A DNA stretch of 64,000 nt, taken from assembly GCF_000193635.1 (NCBI RefSeq), contig NZ_AEKT01000012.1, positions 34,816 to 98,815 on the forward strand, written 5' to 3'. The position numbers were made by a program, and so were the translations under genes. The notes beneath the pieces are model-generated. The model worked only from the letters and a program-made list of their open reading frames with translations, did not search any database and had not been told where the DNA came from. The DNA is from Weissella cibaria KACC 11862 (GTDB taxonomy: Bacteria > Bacillota > Bacilli > Lactobacillales > Lactobacillaceae). Positions 36,041-44,648 of this stretch are shown here, one piece after another. Within the stretch, counting starts at the first letter, position 1; each line of letters begins with the position of its first letter.

Positions 36041-37543
36041 ATGTTTTCTGTACTTGCAGGCCTCACTACTGATCCTTCAACAGGGTTGTACCAATGGATG
36101 TCAAACGGCTTGAACGTTTGGCCATTTTTGGTCCTAGTGGTGGGTATCGCTATTTTGCTATTTTTGATTCTCAAGGCCAAGGTTAACACGTTTGTGTCAT
36201 TGATTATTACATCAATTCTCGTGGCTCTTGGTTTGGGAATGAACCCAGCTGGTATTGCCGATGCGCTTAAGAACGGTATCGGTGGCACGATGGGTGAGTT
36301 GGTCATTGTCTTCGGTTTCGGGTCAATGATTGGTCGTTTGGTTTCTGATGCTGGTGGGTCATACCGTATCGCAACAACTTTGATTAACAAGTTTGGTAAG
36401 TCAAAGTTGCAATGGGCGGTTGCGGGTGCCTCATTTATTATCGGAATTTCATTGCTATTTGAAGTTGGTTTGGTTGTTTTGATTCCAATCGTCTTCACAA
36501 TTGCTTTGGAAGCTGGCGTATCATTGTTGTATCTTGGAATTCCAATGGCCGCTGCTTTGTCAGCAGCCCAAGGATTCTTGCCACCACAGCCATCACCAAC
36601 GGCTGTGACGAACGTTTTGGGTGCTAACATCGGGGTTGTCTTGATGTACGGAATCATCGTTGCCATTGTGGCGTTGATTGTAGCGGGACCTTTGTTCACA
36701 CGTTTCGTACGTAAGATTGAGCCAAAGGCGTTCAAGATTACAAAGCACTTGGATGCAATCGGTGAAGTCAAGACGTTTAAGCTGGAAGAGACGCCATCAT
36801 TTGGCTTGTCAATCGTGACGTCATTGATGCCTGTGTTCTTCATGTTGATTTCAACGGTTTACACGTTGGCCCACAACGGTGGTAAGCAGGTTTACTCAGG
36901 TATGGTCGGGGATGCAGCATGGAAGGCGATGACCGCTTCAGCTCGTCACGGTTACTTGACGGATCCATCAACGCTTGACCGTGTGATTGCCATGTTTGGT
37001 AACCCAGTGATTGCGATGGTTATTGCAATGGCCTTTGCGATCTGGTCAATGGGACCAAAGCAAGGTCGTACGATGTCAGAAGTTGGTGGCTCAATGTCAG
37101 AAGCATTGAAGTCAATCGCTAACTTGTTGATGGTTATCGGTGGTGGTGCAGCCTTCAAGGGAATCTTGACGGCCGGTGGTATTTCAACTGCGATTGCCAC
37201 AGCATTCTCACACACGTCATTGTCACCAATCATCTTCGCATGGTTGATTGCCGTTATCTTGCGTGTATCTGTTGGATCAGCTACGGTTGCTGGTTTGACA
37301 ACGGCCGGAATTGTGGCGCCTTTGGTTGCTAACCAAACGGCGGTTAACCCAGCGTTTGTTGTGCTTGCTATCGGTGCTGGTTCATTGGCAGCTTCACACG
37401 TTAACGATGCTGGTTTCTGGATGTTCAAGGAATTCTTTGACTTGGACGTACCACAAACGTTGAAGATTTGGACTGTCCTTGAAACAATCATTTCAGTTGT
37501 TGGTTTGATTGTTATCTTGATTTTGTCAGCCATCTTCTCATAA
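36041..37543 (+). CDS. Gluconate permease, GntP family (copy 2)
   Basis: A 500-residue symporter with about 14 hydrophobic helices. It shares with copy 1 the motifs GFLPPQPSPTAVTNVLGANI and LAASHVNDAGFWMFKEFFDL, and has about 40 extra residues, mainly an N-terminal segment and the loop around VYSGMVGDAAWKAMTASARH. The ATG at 36041 has GAGGTG upstream; a TTG at 36014 is in frame but unlikely. A perfect cre site precedes the gene. It may take up gluconate with other affinity, or a related sugar acid. Confidence 0.85.
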   Translation: MFSVLAGLTTDPSTGLYQWMSNGLNVWPFLVLVVGIAILLFLILKAKVNTFVSLIITSILVALGLGMNPAGIADALKNGIGGTMGELVIVFGFGSMIGRLVSDAGGSYRIATTLINKFGKSKLQWAVAGASFIIGISLLFEVGLVVLIPIVFTIALEAGVSLLYLGIPMAAALSAAQGFLPPQPSPTAVTNVLGANIGVVLMYGIIVAIVALIVAGPLFTRFVRKIEPKAFKITKHLDAIGEVKTFKLEETPSFGLSIVTSLMPVFFMLISTVYTLAHNGGKQVYSGMVGDAAWKAMTASARHGYLTDPSTLDRVIAMFGNPVIAMVIAMAFAIWSMGPKQGRTMSEVGGSMSEALKSIANLLMVIGGGAAFKGILTAGGISTAIATAFSHTSLSPIIFAWLIAVILRVSVGSATVAGLTTAGIVAPLVANQTAVNPAFVVLAIGAGSLAASHVNDAGFWMFKEFFDLDVPQTLKIWTVLETIISVVGLIVILILSAIFS

Positions 37544-37557
37544 CTTACACATGTCAT

Positions 37558-37595
37558 AAAATACCCTAACTTCAGTCAAAGTTAGGGTATTTTTA
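37558..37595 (+). terminator. Terminator after second gntP
   Basis: AAATACCCTAACTT pairs with AAGTTAGGGTATTT, followed by T. Confidence 0.9.
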
Positions 37596-37648
37596 TTTGC
37601 GATTATGTCTATAATAATTTTTTCTAAGATACTTTTAGGGGATAGGTC

Positions 37649-37879
37649 ATGAAGGTTTGGCATAATAAGTGGGTCCGCTGGGTCTGGTATAACACAACGG
37701 GGCTTTTCTGTTTACTCTATATTTTTCATGTTTCGGTGTTGGGAATCGGTGGTTGGATTATCACGCTGTTAACAATTAGCATGTTGGCAATTGCAGTGTT
37801 GATGATGATTTCAACGCTCTTACGACATTTGCGTAGCTTCCAAATGGCACTGCCAGAAGAGAAGGATACTCAGGCGTAA
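37649..37879 (+). CDS. Small two-helix membrane protein
   Basis: A 76-residue protein with two transmembrane segments (GLFCLLYIFHVSVLGIGG region and TLLTISMLAIAVLMMISTL) and a polar C-terminus (LPEEKDTQA). AGGGGATAGGTC precedes the ATG and is a fair ribosome site. Function unknown; a small membrane protein of the lactic acid bacteria seems likely. Confidence 0.55.
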   Translation: MKVWHNKWVRWVWYNTTGLFCLLYIFHVSVLGIGGWIITLLTISMLAIAVLMMISTLLRHLRSFQMALPEEKDTQA

Positions 37880-37965
37880 AAGCGATGGTAAAACGTGGTC
37901 CGGAAAGGTATACTTAAAGTAACTAGCGTGTCTGTATGACACAGTCGGACTACAACAAAACAAGG

Positions 37966-37988
37966 GCGCGTCTCAATTACGCGCTTTT
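37966..37988 (+). terminator. Terminator of short transcript before ymfF
   Basis: GCGCGT (37966-37971) pairs with ACGCGC (37979-37984), followed by TTTT. A TATACT -10-like element lies at 37909-37914 and a GTGTC/GACAC hairpin in between. This is another promoter-terminator pair just upstream of a gene; the ymfF ribosome site begins 13 bases after the T run. Confidence 0.55.
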
Positions 37989-38014
37989 AGTTTGGAAACA
38001 AGAAGGTATTGCCA

Positions 38015-39277
38015 TTGACCACCGTAACTGTACAGCCAGGCGTTTTTTTACACGTACTGCCTAGCCAGCAATTTGCCACAACCCGAATTCTCGTTAATTT
38101 CACCCGCCAACATGACGCGACTTCTTTGGGCGGCCGTGTCCTAGCCAGCAATATGCTGGAAACGGCTTCTAAAAAATATCCTTCACAAACAGCTTTGGCC
38201 CGCGCACTGAGTGAACTCTATGGTGCGTCCTTTGGCACAGATGTTTTGAAAACTGGTGCATTGCACACGTTACGACTACGAATGACGTTGGTTCACGATT
38301 CGTTTGCACCAGATTCAGAAAGTCTGTTGGTTGATGGCTTTGCTTTTATCCGGGAGATGATGTGCGCGCCACTCGGTGATGCCGAACAGGGCTTTGATCC
38401 AACTGTTTTTGAGCGCCAACGTGAAATCTCACTTGATGAAATCGCCGGTTTACAGGAAGAAAAGCCGTTCTATGCGGCTCGGCAAGCCATCAATGCTTAT
38501 TTCGATGATCCAGTGCAGGCATTGCCGGCTTACGGGACTGTTGACTTGCTTAAAACGGTCACTCCCAAGGAAGCCTGGGATGCCTGGTTTGATACGATGC
38601 AGCATGATCGCGTTGATATTATTGTTTTGGGTGATGTCGATGTTGCGACAGTTACGCAGGCAGTACAACAATTGCCACTAACCGGTCGTGCCATTGTGGG
38701 AAATCCCTATTATGAGCAACCAGAAAAAGATGCTGTTAAGCAGGTGGTTGAACTTGACAAGGTGAATCAGGCCCGCTTGATTCTGGCTTATCAATTGCAT
38801 ATTGCGCAGACGGATCGTTTTCAAGGCTTTGTGTTTAATGCATTGTTTGGTGGCTTAGCTGTCTCGCGTTTGTTTATGAATGTGCGTGAGTCAGCTGGCT
38901 TGGCTTATTCTGTCTATTCAGATTACAACCCATACACTGGTTTGCTCATGGTTGAGGCCGGGGTGGACCATGCCAAATTAGGTGAAGCCGAGCAACGAAT
39001 TGACGCGGAGTTGACCCGCCTACAGACGGAATTAGTTGCTGACGACGAACTTGCCATGATTAAACGCTTGATGAAGGCAGACTATGTGACTTCCTTGGAC
39101 CAACCAGGCCGCATCACAGAACGATTGCAGAATCAAGAATTAATCGGGTATCACACCACAGCTGAAGAGTGGTTGGCCGCCGTTGAGTCGGTTACCGCAC
39201 AACAAGTACAACAAGTTGCGAACGCAGTCAAAAAACAACTGCATTATGAATTAGTGGGAGGGACCCAGAATGACTGA
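38015..39277 (+). CDS. ymfF: YmfF-type M16 peptidase-like protein (inactive half)
   Basis: A 420-residue member of the M16 (pitrilysin/MPP) fold. The N-terminal half lacks the zinc motif HxxEH (the equivalent region reads LGGRVLASNMLETASKKY), so it is the non-catalytic partner of the next gene. I select TTG at 38015 as start because AGAAGG ends eight bases before it; a TTG at 38009 is too close. It overlaps ymfH by eight bases. In B. subtilis, ymfF-ymfH lies in the same neighbourhood upstream of the rodZ-like ymfM, pgsA, cinA and recA. These proteins have been linked to modification of elongation factor P; the role here is inferred. Confidence 0.82.
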   Translation: MTTVTVQPGVFLHVLPSQQFATTRILVNFTRQHDATSLGGRVLASNMLETASKKYPSQTALARALSELYGASFGTDVLKTGALHTLRLRMTLVHDSFAPDSESLLVDGFAFIREMMCAPLGDAEQGFDPTVFERQREISLDEIAGLQEEKPFYAARQAINAYFDDPVQALPAYGTVDLLKTVTPKEAWDAWFDTMQHDRVDIIVLGDVDVATVTQAVQQLPLTGRAIVGNPYYEQPEKDAVKQVVELDKVNQARLILAYQLHIAQTDRFQGFVFNALFGGLAVSRLFMNVRESAGLAYSVYSDYNPYTGLLMVEAGVDHAKLGEAEQRIDAELTRLQTELVADDELAMIKRLMKADYVTSLDQPGRITERLQNQELIGYHTTAEEWLAAVESVTAQQVQQVANAVKKQLHYELVGGTQND

Positions 39278-40556
39278 TGCTGTGACACGTTTTGCGCCCA
39301 ATGAGCGTCATGAAACATTACCAAATGGCCTACGTCTCCATCTTCTACCACGACCTGACTTCCATCAAATGGTTGCCATGGTGACGGTTGATTTTGGTGC
39401 GCGAGACCAAAGTTTTGAAAAAGACGGACAACTGGTGAAACAACCAGCGGGTCTTGCCCATTTTTTGGAGCACAAACTCTTTGCACAACCTGGCTATGAT
39501 GCGTTTTCACGGTTGAGTGAGCTAGGGGCGAATGCCAATGCGTTTACAACTCAGACCCGGACCAGTTACTTTTTAACCGCCCCGGCGAACGAGTATGAGG
39601 CGCTAAAGGAATTGTTAACGTTTACCCAGGAGCCTTATTTTGAGGCTGAATCCGTTGCACGCGAGCAGGATATCATTTCGCAAGAAGTCGATATGTATCA
39701 AGATGATACGAATGCGCGGTTGTATCGTTTGATTTTAGGCCAATTATTTAAGGATGATCCAATGGCCGACGATATTGCTGGTACGACTGAATCAGTTCAT
39801 AGCGTGACGCCAGAAGATTTACAGTTGGCTTTTGACGCATTCTATCGGCCCGACAACATGGACGTCGTGATTGCGGGGGCTTTTGATGAAACAACAGTTC
39901 GTGACCTAATTAACGCATCACCAGCTGGTCAACGGCCCGCCGTGGCGCCAGTATCAGTGCCAACTCACGAGCTGCAACCAGTAAGTGATGATATTTTAGA
40001 GGTCGAAATGGATGTTGTTCGCCCTAAGGTAGCGATGGGACAACGTTGGTATGATGGCGCCGATATGCCGACTGGTCGGGAAGCGTTGCGGATTGCAATT
40101 GCGGGTAGTTTGGCAGTTGATTTGGTCTTTGGTGAATTCTCACCAACTTACATGACTTGGTATGACTCAGGGATGATTGACGATTCGTTCAGTGCAGAGT
40201 TTGACTGGGAACGTGGGGTAGCGTTTTTGACCATTGCCGCCGAGACACCAGAAGCTGATGAACTAATTGATGCAGTCGCTGATGAATTGGAAAACATGGC
40301 CGATCGTTTTGCGGCTTTGCAAGCAGATTTCGAATTAGTTAAGAAAGATGCCTTGGGCCGCTTAATTAACAAGTTGAATCAACTTGAAGAAATTGTCACT
40401 CGCTTTGAAGGATCAACCTTTGATTTTGCGACATTACGTGACGAAATTAATATTTTGCAAGCATTGACGTTTACAGATGTATTAGAAATCTTAAGAAATG
40501 CCCAAGTCAGTGCATTGACAACCGTAATTGCGACGCCAAATGCTTTGGACATGTGA
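39270..40556 (+). CDS. ymfH: YmfH-type M16 zinc peptidase
   Basis: A 428-residue M16 peptidase. The inverted zinc motif is present as LAHFLEHKLF (HFLEH, about residues 66-70) with the downstream glutamate in the region AREQDIISQEVDMY. It probably forms a heterodimer with the YmfF-type protein, as in two-subunit M16 peptidases. The start overlaps the end of ymfF, so the two are made together. Substrate unknown. Confidence 0.85.
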   Translation: MTDAVTRFAPNERHETLPNGLRLHLLPRPDFHQMVAMVTVDFGARDQSFEKDGQLVKQPAGLAHFLEHKLFAQPGYDAFSRLSELGANANAFTTQTRTSYFLTAPANEYEALKELLTFTQEPYFEAESVAREQDIISQEVDMYQDDTNARLYRLILGQLFKDDPMADDIAGTTESVHSVTPEDLQLAFDAFYRPDNMDVVIAGAFDETTVRDLINASPAGQRPAVAPVSVPTHELQPVSDDILEVEMDVVRPKVAMGQRWYDGADMPTGREALRIAIAGSLAVDLVFGEFSPTYMTWYDSGMIDDSFSAEFDWERGVAFLTIAAETPEADELIDAVADELENMADRFAALQADFELVKKDALGRLINKLNQLEEIVTRFEGSTFDFATLRDEINILQALTFTDVLEILRNAQVSALTTVIATPNALDM

Positions 40557-40612
40557 TAGAATAAGCCTATATGCAATTATAATGACAATAAATAGTTAAG
40601 GATGAGAGACTA

Positions 40613-41524
40613 ATGAACGAAGAGCGCAACAGCGTAATCGGACAAGAGCTACAAAATGCTCGTCTTGATAAGGGGCTATCCCTTGACGATATTCAACAAT
40701 CAACAAAAATTCAAAAGCGCTACCTAGCAGCCATTGAAAATGGTCAATTCGACCAGTTGCCTGGTGCTTTCTACGAGCGCGCGTTTGTACGCCAATATGC
40801 GTCAGCTGTTGGCTTAGACGTGACGGAATTCATGCAAAATCATGATATTCAAACGCAAACAGTTGAACCAGACTTGAGTGGGGCACGTGTGGATTCAGAT
40901 AATGTGACGCGTGCTGGTATGCACCATGTTGAAGAGTCAACGGCTGAAAAGACGCGCCAAATGTTACCAAAGATTTTAATTGGGGTTGCCGTGGTGGCAA
41001 TTATTGGTATTATTTGGGCACTAGTTGCGTCATTTGCTGGCTCAGCTAAGCAAGAAAACACAACGTCATCAGTCTCTGTCACAACGTCAAAGGTGTCATC
41101 ATCAGCGTCATCGGATGCTGAAAAGTCCTCAACGGACGCGTCAAAGGAATCAGCTGCGAAGTCTTCTTCTGCATCATCTGAGAAGAAGGATAAGGATGCT
41201 GTTGATTTGGGTGCTGGTCAAGCAACTGGCAACACCGTTAACTACGGCACTGTTAAGGCCCCTGCTAACAAGGAGTTGACGTTGAACTTGAAGACGACTG
41301 GTGCTTCATGGATTCAAGTGAGTGATGCATCAGGTGCCGTTTTGTGGAACGGTACATTGCAAGCAAACGGGAACCAAGATGTTAAGATTCCAGCAACTGT
41401 TCCTGGTGTACGTGTTTCAATTGGTAACGCAGCTGCGACAGCAGTATCACTTGACGGCAAGTCAGTTGACTTGATGGCAAACAATGCAACGGTCTGGAAC
41501 CTTGCAATGACGTTTGCCCGCTAA
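40613..41524 (+). CDS. rodZ: RodZ-like protein (HTH + membrane + DUF4115)
   Basis: Membrane-anchored cell-shape/septum factor, 303 residues. The N-terminal Xre-type HTH reads GQELQNARLDKGLSLDDIQ (about residues 9-27) through FYERAFVRQYASAVG. There is one transmembrane helix (LIGVAVVAIIGIIWALVASF, about 122-141), a Ser/Lys-rich extracellular linker (about 145-195) and a C-terminal DUF4115 beta domain (LTLNLKTTGASWIQVSDASG). Corresponds to B. subtilis YmfM. It is followed 25 bases later by pgsA. Confidence 0.88.
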   Translation: MNEERNSVIGQELQNARLDKGLSLDDIQQSTKIQKRYLAAIENGQFDQLPGAFYERAFVRQYASAVGLDVTEFMQNHDIQTQTVEPDLSGARVDSDNVTRAGMHHVEESTAEKTRQMLPKILIGVAVVAIIGIIWALVASFAGSAKQENTTSSVSVTTSKVSSSASSDAEKSSTDASKESAAKSSSASSEKKDKDAVDLGAGQATGNTVNYGTVKAPANKELTLNLKTTGASWIQVSDASGAVLWNGTLQANGNQDVKIPATVPGVRVSIGNAAATAVSLDGKSVDLMANNATVWNLAMTFAR

Positions 41525-41549
41525 AAGATAGTAAGGAGCGTTAACAGTC

Positions 41550-42134
41550 ATGAATTTACCTAACAAGCTTACGGTGTTCCGTATGATTTTGATTCCAGTG
41601 TTTATGCTAGTATTGGCATTGCCATTGGATTGGGGAACATTGCAAGTTGCGGGCGCACAATTGCCAGTGACACACTTGGTTGCCGCGATTATCTTCATTG
41701 TGGCGTCATTAACTGACTTGGCGGATGGTAAGATTGCTCGCAAGTATAAGCTAGTGACGAACTTTGGTAAGTTTGCCGATCCTTTAGCAGATAAGCTATT
41801 GGTAATGACCGCATTGATTTTCTTTGTTCAATTTGGTTGGGTACCTGCTTGGATGGTTGCCATTATCGTTATTCGCGAATTGGCGATTACCGGGTTGCGC
41901 ACGCTGATTGTTGAAAACAACGGTAAGGTATTGGCTGCTGCGATGCCAGGCAAGATTAAGACGGCTTCTCAAATGGTTGCTATTTCATTTTTCTTGCTAC
42001 ATGATATCGTGTTTGCAATGGCCAATATTCCATTTGCCATGATTATGATCTGGATTGCGTTGTTAGCAACGATTTATTCAGGAATTGATTATTTCTATAA
42101 GAACCGCGATGTTTTCTCGGATGGTTTTAAGTAA
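41550..42134 (+). CDS. pgsA: CDP-diacylglycerol-glycerol-3-phosphate phosphatidyltransferase
   Basis: Makes phosphatidylglycerophosphate, the first committed step to phosphatidylglycerol and cardiolipin. It is 194 residues with about five or six membrane helices. The CDP-alcohol phosphatidyltransferase motif is complete: DGKIARKYKLVTNFGKFADP with LADK (DGxxARx8GxxxDxxxD, about residues 58-82). It belongs to the rodZ-pgsA unit and ends at a terminator. Confidence 0.93.
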   Translation: MNLPNKLTVFRMILIPVFMLVLALPLDWGTLQVAGAQLPVTHLVAAIIFIVASLTDLADGKIARKYKLVTNFGKFADPLADKLLVMTALIFFVQFGWVPAWMVAIIVIRELAITGLRTLIVENNGKVLAAAMPGKIKTASQMVAISFFLLHDIVFAMANIPFAMIMIWIALLATIYSGIDYFYKNRDVFSDGFK

Positions 42135-42143
42135 ATCATAATT

Positions 42144-42185
42144 AGGAGGTAGGGTGACACCTGATGTGTTAGCCTGCCTCCTTTT
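42144..42185 (+). terminator. Terminator after pgsA
   Basis: AGGAGGTAGG (42144-42153) pairs (one G-U) with CCTGCCTCCT (42173-42182), followed by T. The left arm also looks like a ribosome site, but no gene follows it. Confidence 0.78.
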
Positions 42186-42270
42186 GTATTAGAATAAGTA
42201 GTGACAGAAAATGGACAAATGGACCATGATATCGTCTATATTGGATAACACATGAAATTGGAGGCTGCAG

Positions 42271-42747
42271 ATGACGAATGAAGAAGTTGGCCGGGCGTTG
42301 ATTGCACGAGGTGAGACGATTACGTCGGCAGAATCCTTAACGGCGGGGATGTTTGTTAGTACGCTGGCTGGTGTTAGTGGTATTTCAGCCGTTTTGCCAG
42401 GGGCATTTGTGACATATGCTGCAGCTGCCAAGACGCAACTCGTCGGTGTGCCAGCGGACATGATTGCGACGTATGGCGTGGTGTCGGCAGAGGTTGCTAA
42501 GGCGATGGCAACGGGTGCGAAAGCAACGTTGCAGACGGCGTGGGGGATTAGCTTCACCGGCGTGGCCGGACCTGACGCGCTGGAAGGGCATCCGGCTGGC
42601 ACGGTGTTCATTGGTGTCGCGGCACCGGATGGATCAGTAGTCGCCACGGAGCACCATTTTACTGGTGATCGGCAAGCCGTGCGGGAAGCAAGTGTCGCAG
42701 CTGGTTTTGCAGCGATTGCAACAAAACTCGCCGAGTTGGCAAAATAG
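42271..42747 (+). CDS. CinA C-terminal domain protein (PncC-like amidohydrolase)
   Basis: A 158-residue stand-alone CinA C-terminal domain, the part with nicotinamide-mononucleotide amidohydrolase activity in PncC. Motifs: AESLTAGMFVSTLAGVSGIS (about residues 17-36), GAFVTYAAAAKTQLVGV, and FTGVAGPDALEGHPAGTVFI. The N-terminal MoaB-like domain of full CinA is absent, and no remnant of it is seen in the 137 bases upstream. GGAGG lies nine bases before the ATG. Its place just before recA is the classical cinA-recA order. Confidence 0.85.
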   Translation: MTNEEVGRALIARGETITSAESLTAGMFVSTLAGVSGISAVLPGAFVTYAAAAKTQLVGVPADMIATYGVVSAEVAKAMATGAKATLQTAWGISFTGVAGPDALEGHPAGTVFIGVAAPDGSVVATEHHFTGDRQAVREASVAAGFAAIATKLAELAK

Positions 42748-42831
42748 TTGGGAAAACATTTGAATTATTGTAGCGATTAGGTTACACTATATTTATATTA
42801 AGTTTAAGTTAACAAGTGGAGGCCGATAAAA

Positions 42832-43983
42832 ATGGCATCAGGAAAAAACATTAACCCAAATAAGAAGTTGGAAGGAAAGATTGCAGACCCTAAGGAACGT
42901 CAAAATGCCTTGAACGAAGCCTTGAAGAAGATTGAAAAGTCTTTTGGTAAGGGATCTGTTATGAAGCTAGGTGATAGCCAATTTACGAAGGTGCAATCAA
43001 CGTCAACTGGTTCATTGAAGTTGGACGTGGCTCTTGGCATTGGTGGCTACCCTAAGGGTCGTATCATTGAAATCTATGGACCTGAATCATCAGGTAAGAC
43101 AACGTTGGCTTTGCACGCAGTTGCTGAGGCCCAACGTAATGGCGGAATTGTCGCTTATATCGACGCCGAAAACGCGATGGACGTTGAGTATGCTAAGGCA
43201 TTGGGCGTTGACGTTGATGAGTTGCTGTTGTCACAACCAGATACTGGTGAACAAGGATTGGCAATTGCGGATGCCTTGATTACATCAGGTGCAATCGACA
43301 TGGTCGTTATTGACTCTGTTGCCGCATTGACGCCAAAGGCTGAAATTGACGGTGAAATCGGTGATTCAACGGTTGGTTTGCAAGCACGTATGATGTCACA
43401 AGCTTTGCGTAAGATGTCAGGTGCTATTTTGAAGACTGGTACAACAGCCATCTTCATTAACCAATTACGTGAAAAGATCGGTATCATGTTTGGTAACCCA
43501 GAAACAACGCCTGGTGGACGTGCGTTGAAGTTCTACTCATCAGTACGTTTGGATGTCCGTCGTAAGGGTGGTATTGATGCGACGAAGGCTGATGGGGATG
43601 ATATCAAGTCGGTTGGTAATTTGACACGTATTAAGGTTGTTAAGAACAAGGTTGCGGCGCCATTCCGTGAAGTGGAAGTTGAAATCTTGTTTGGTAAGGG
43701 AATTTCTAAGACTGGTGAAATGATTGACTTGGCGGCTGATAAAGATATTATCGTTAAGTCAGGGTCATGGTTCTCATATAATGGTGAGAAGATTGGTCAA
43801 GGAAAGGTCAATGTTATTCGTTGGTTGGAAGACCCAGAACACAAGGCGATTTACGATGATGTCTATAACCAAGTTCGTGAAGCCTACATCGGTAGCCATG
43901 ATGGCGCCGATGGTTCAGCTGATGATAACGACACGTCAGCTGATAACGTGGATGATATTGAACTCGAAATTGATGAAAACTAA
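42832..43983 (+). CDS. recA: Recombinase RecA
   Basis: Strand-exchange protein and co-protease for the SOS response. It is 383 residues. Walker A is [19 protein letters not shown] (about residues 83-101); the segment [14 protein letters not shown] and the acidic C-terminal tail (rich in Asp, about 355-383) are typical. GGAGG precedes the ATG. The promoter region (42750-42830) has TACACT- and TATATT-like -10 elements; I see no clear LexA/DinR box. Confidence 0.97.
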   Translation: MASGKNINPNKKLEGKIADPKERQNALNEALKKIEKSFGKGSVMKLGDSQFTKVQSTSTGSLKLDVALGIGGYPKGRIIEIYGPESSGKTTLALHAVAEAQRNGGIVAYIDAENAMDVEYAKALGVDVDELLLSQPDTGEQGLAIADALITSGAIDMVVIDSVAALTPKAEIDGEIGDSTVGLQARMMSQALRKMSGAILKTGTTAIFINQLREKIGIMFGNPETTPGGRALKFYSSVRLDVRRKGGIDATKADGDDIKSVGNLTRIKVVKNKVAAPFREVEVEILFGKGISKTGEMIDLAADKDIIVKSGSWFSYNGEKIGQGKVNVIRWLEDPEHKAIYDDVYNQVREAYIGSHDGADGSADDNDTSADNVDDIELEIDEN

Positions 43984-43995
43984 GTAACTTTTGGA

Positions 43996-44039
43996 AACTC
44001 GTATTATGGTACAGCGATGTAGTGTAGTACGAGTTTTTT
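43996..44039 (+). terminator. Terminator after recA
   Basis: AACTCGTA (43996-44003) pairs with TACGAGTT (44028-44035) and is followed by TTTT. The long loop can fold further. Confidence 0.78.
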
Positions 44040-44211
44040 GATGCCGATTTTCAGGTTATTAAGTTATGTCATAATTGGGACGTTGAATGCCGCGATTTAT
44101 TCGCGATAATAGGCCTTTTATCGCCACAACAAAATAGTTGTTCTATACTAATCATGTAATAAAAAAGGAAAAGGAAGTTAATCACTGCGAAAGCAGTTGG
44201 AGGTAGTCATC

Positions 44212-44466
44212 ATGGCATACACTAGACAAGAAGTACAAGATTGGGTAAAGAAGTTGGATTTGAACACTTGGGGACCTACTGAGGTTTACTGGTCAGACCA
44301 ATTCCACCGCGTGCACGTTATTGCCGCAGATGCAGAGAGTGAAGCAGTTACGGCTAAGATTCACGCAGCAGTGGAAGCTGAAATCGCTGCAGGCACGACT
44401 GATGAAACTGACGCACGTGATTTCCTAGAACACCTTATCGTGACAGATTACGCTCAAGAAGATTAA
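44212..44466 (+). CDS. Small conserved hypothetical protein
   Basis: An 84-residue acidic, soluble protein (AYTRQEVQDWVKKLDLNTWG ... DARDFLEHLIVTDYAQED). The ATG at 44212 has GGAGG nine bases upstream; the frame extends to 44197 but that start is unsupported. Strong host codon bias suggests high expression. A GCGATAA/TTATCGC hairpin (44103-44124) and a TATACT element near 44144 lie upstream. Family not recognised. Confidence 0.6.
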   Translation: MAYTRQEVQDWVKKLDLNTWGPTEVYWSDQFHRVHVIAADAESEAVTAKIHAAVEAEIAAGTTDETDARDFLEHLIVTDYAQED

Positions 44467-44503
44467 TACGCTGGGCAAGACAGTGGCTCGCCCAATAAAA
44501 ACT

Positions 44504-44556
44504 AACAAATCCCAGCTTTGTCGACTCATTAGGTCGTAAGGCTGGGATTTGTTGTT
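44504..44556. terminator. Large inverted repeat after the small gene
   Basis: AACAAATCCCAGC (44504-44516) and GCTGGGATTTGTT (44541-44553) are perfect 13-base arms, and the loop has an inner CGAC/GTCG pair. The T-tract is poor (GTTGTTAGG), so it may be a weak terminator or a dispersed hairpin. Confidence 0.6.
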
Positions 44557-44648
44557 AGGTAAAAAACGACTACTTGAAAAAGAGTAGTAATTAAACCCAA
44601 ATTGTAGTACCATGGAATCACTAAATTTACGTAGGGGGACCCCTGTTT

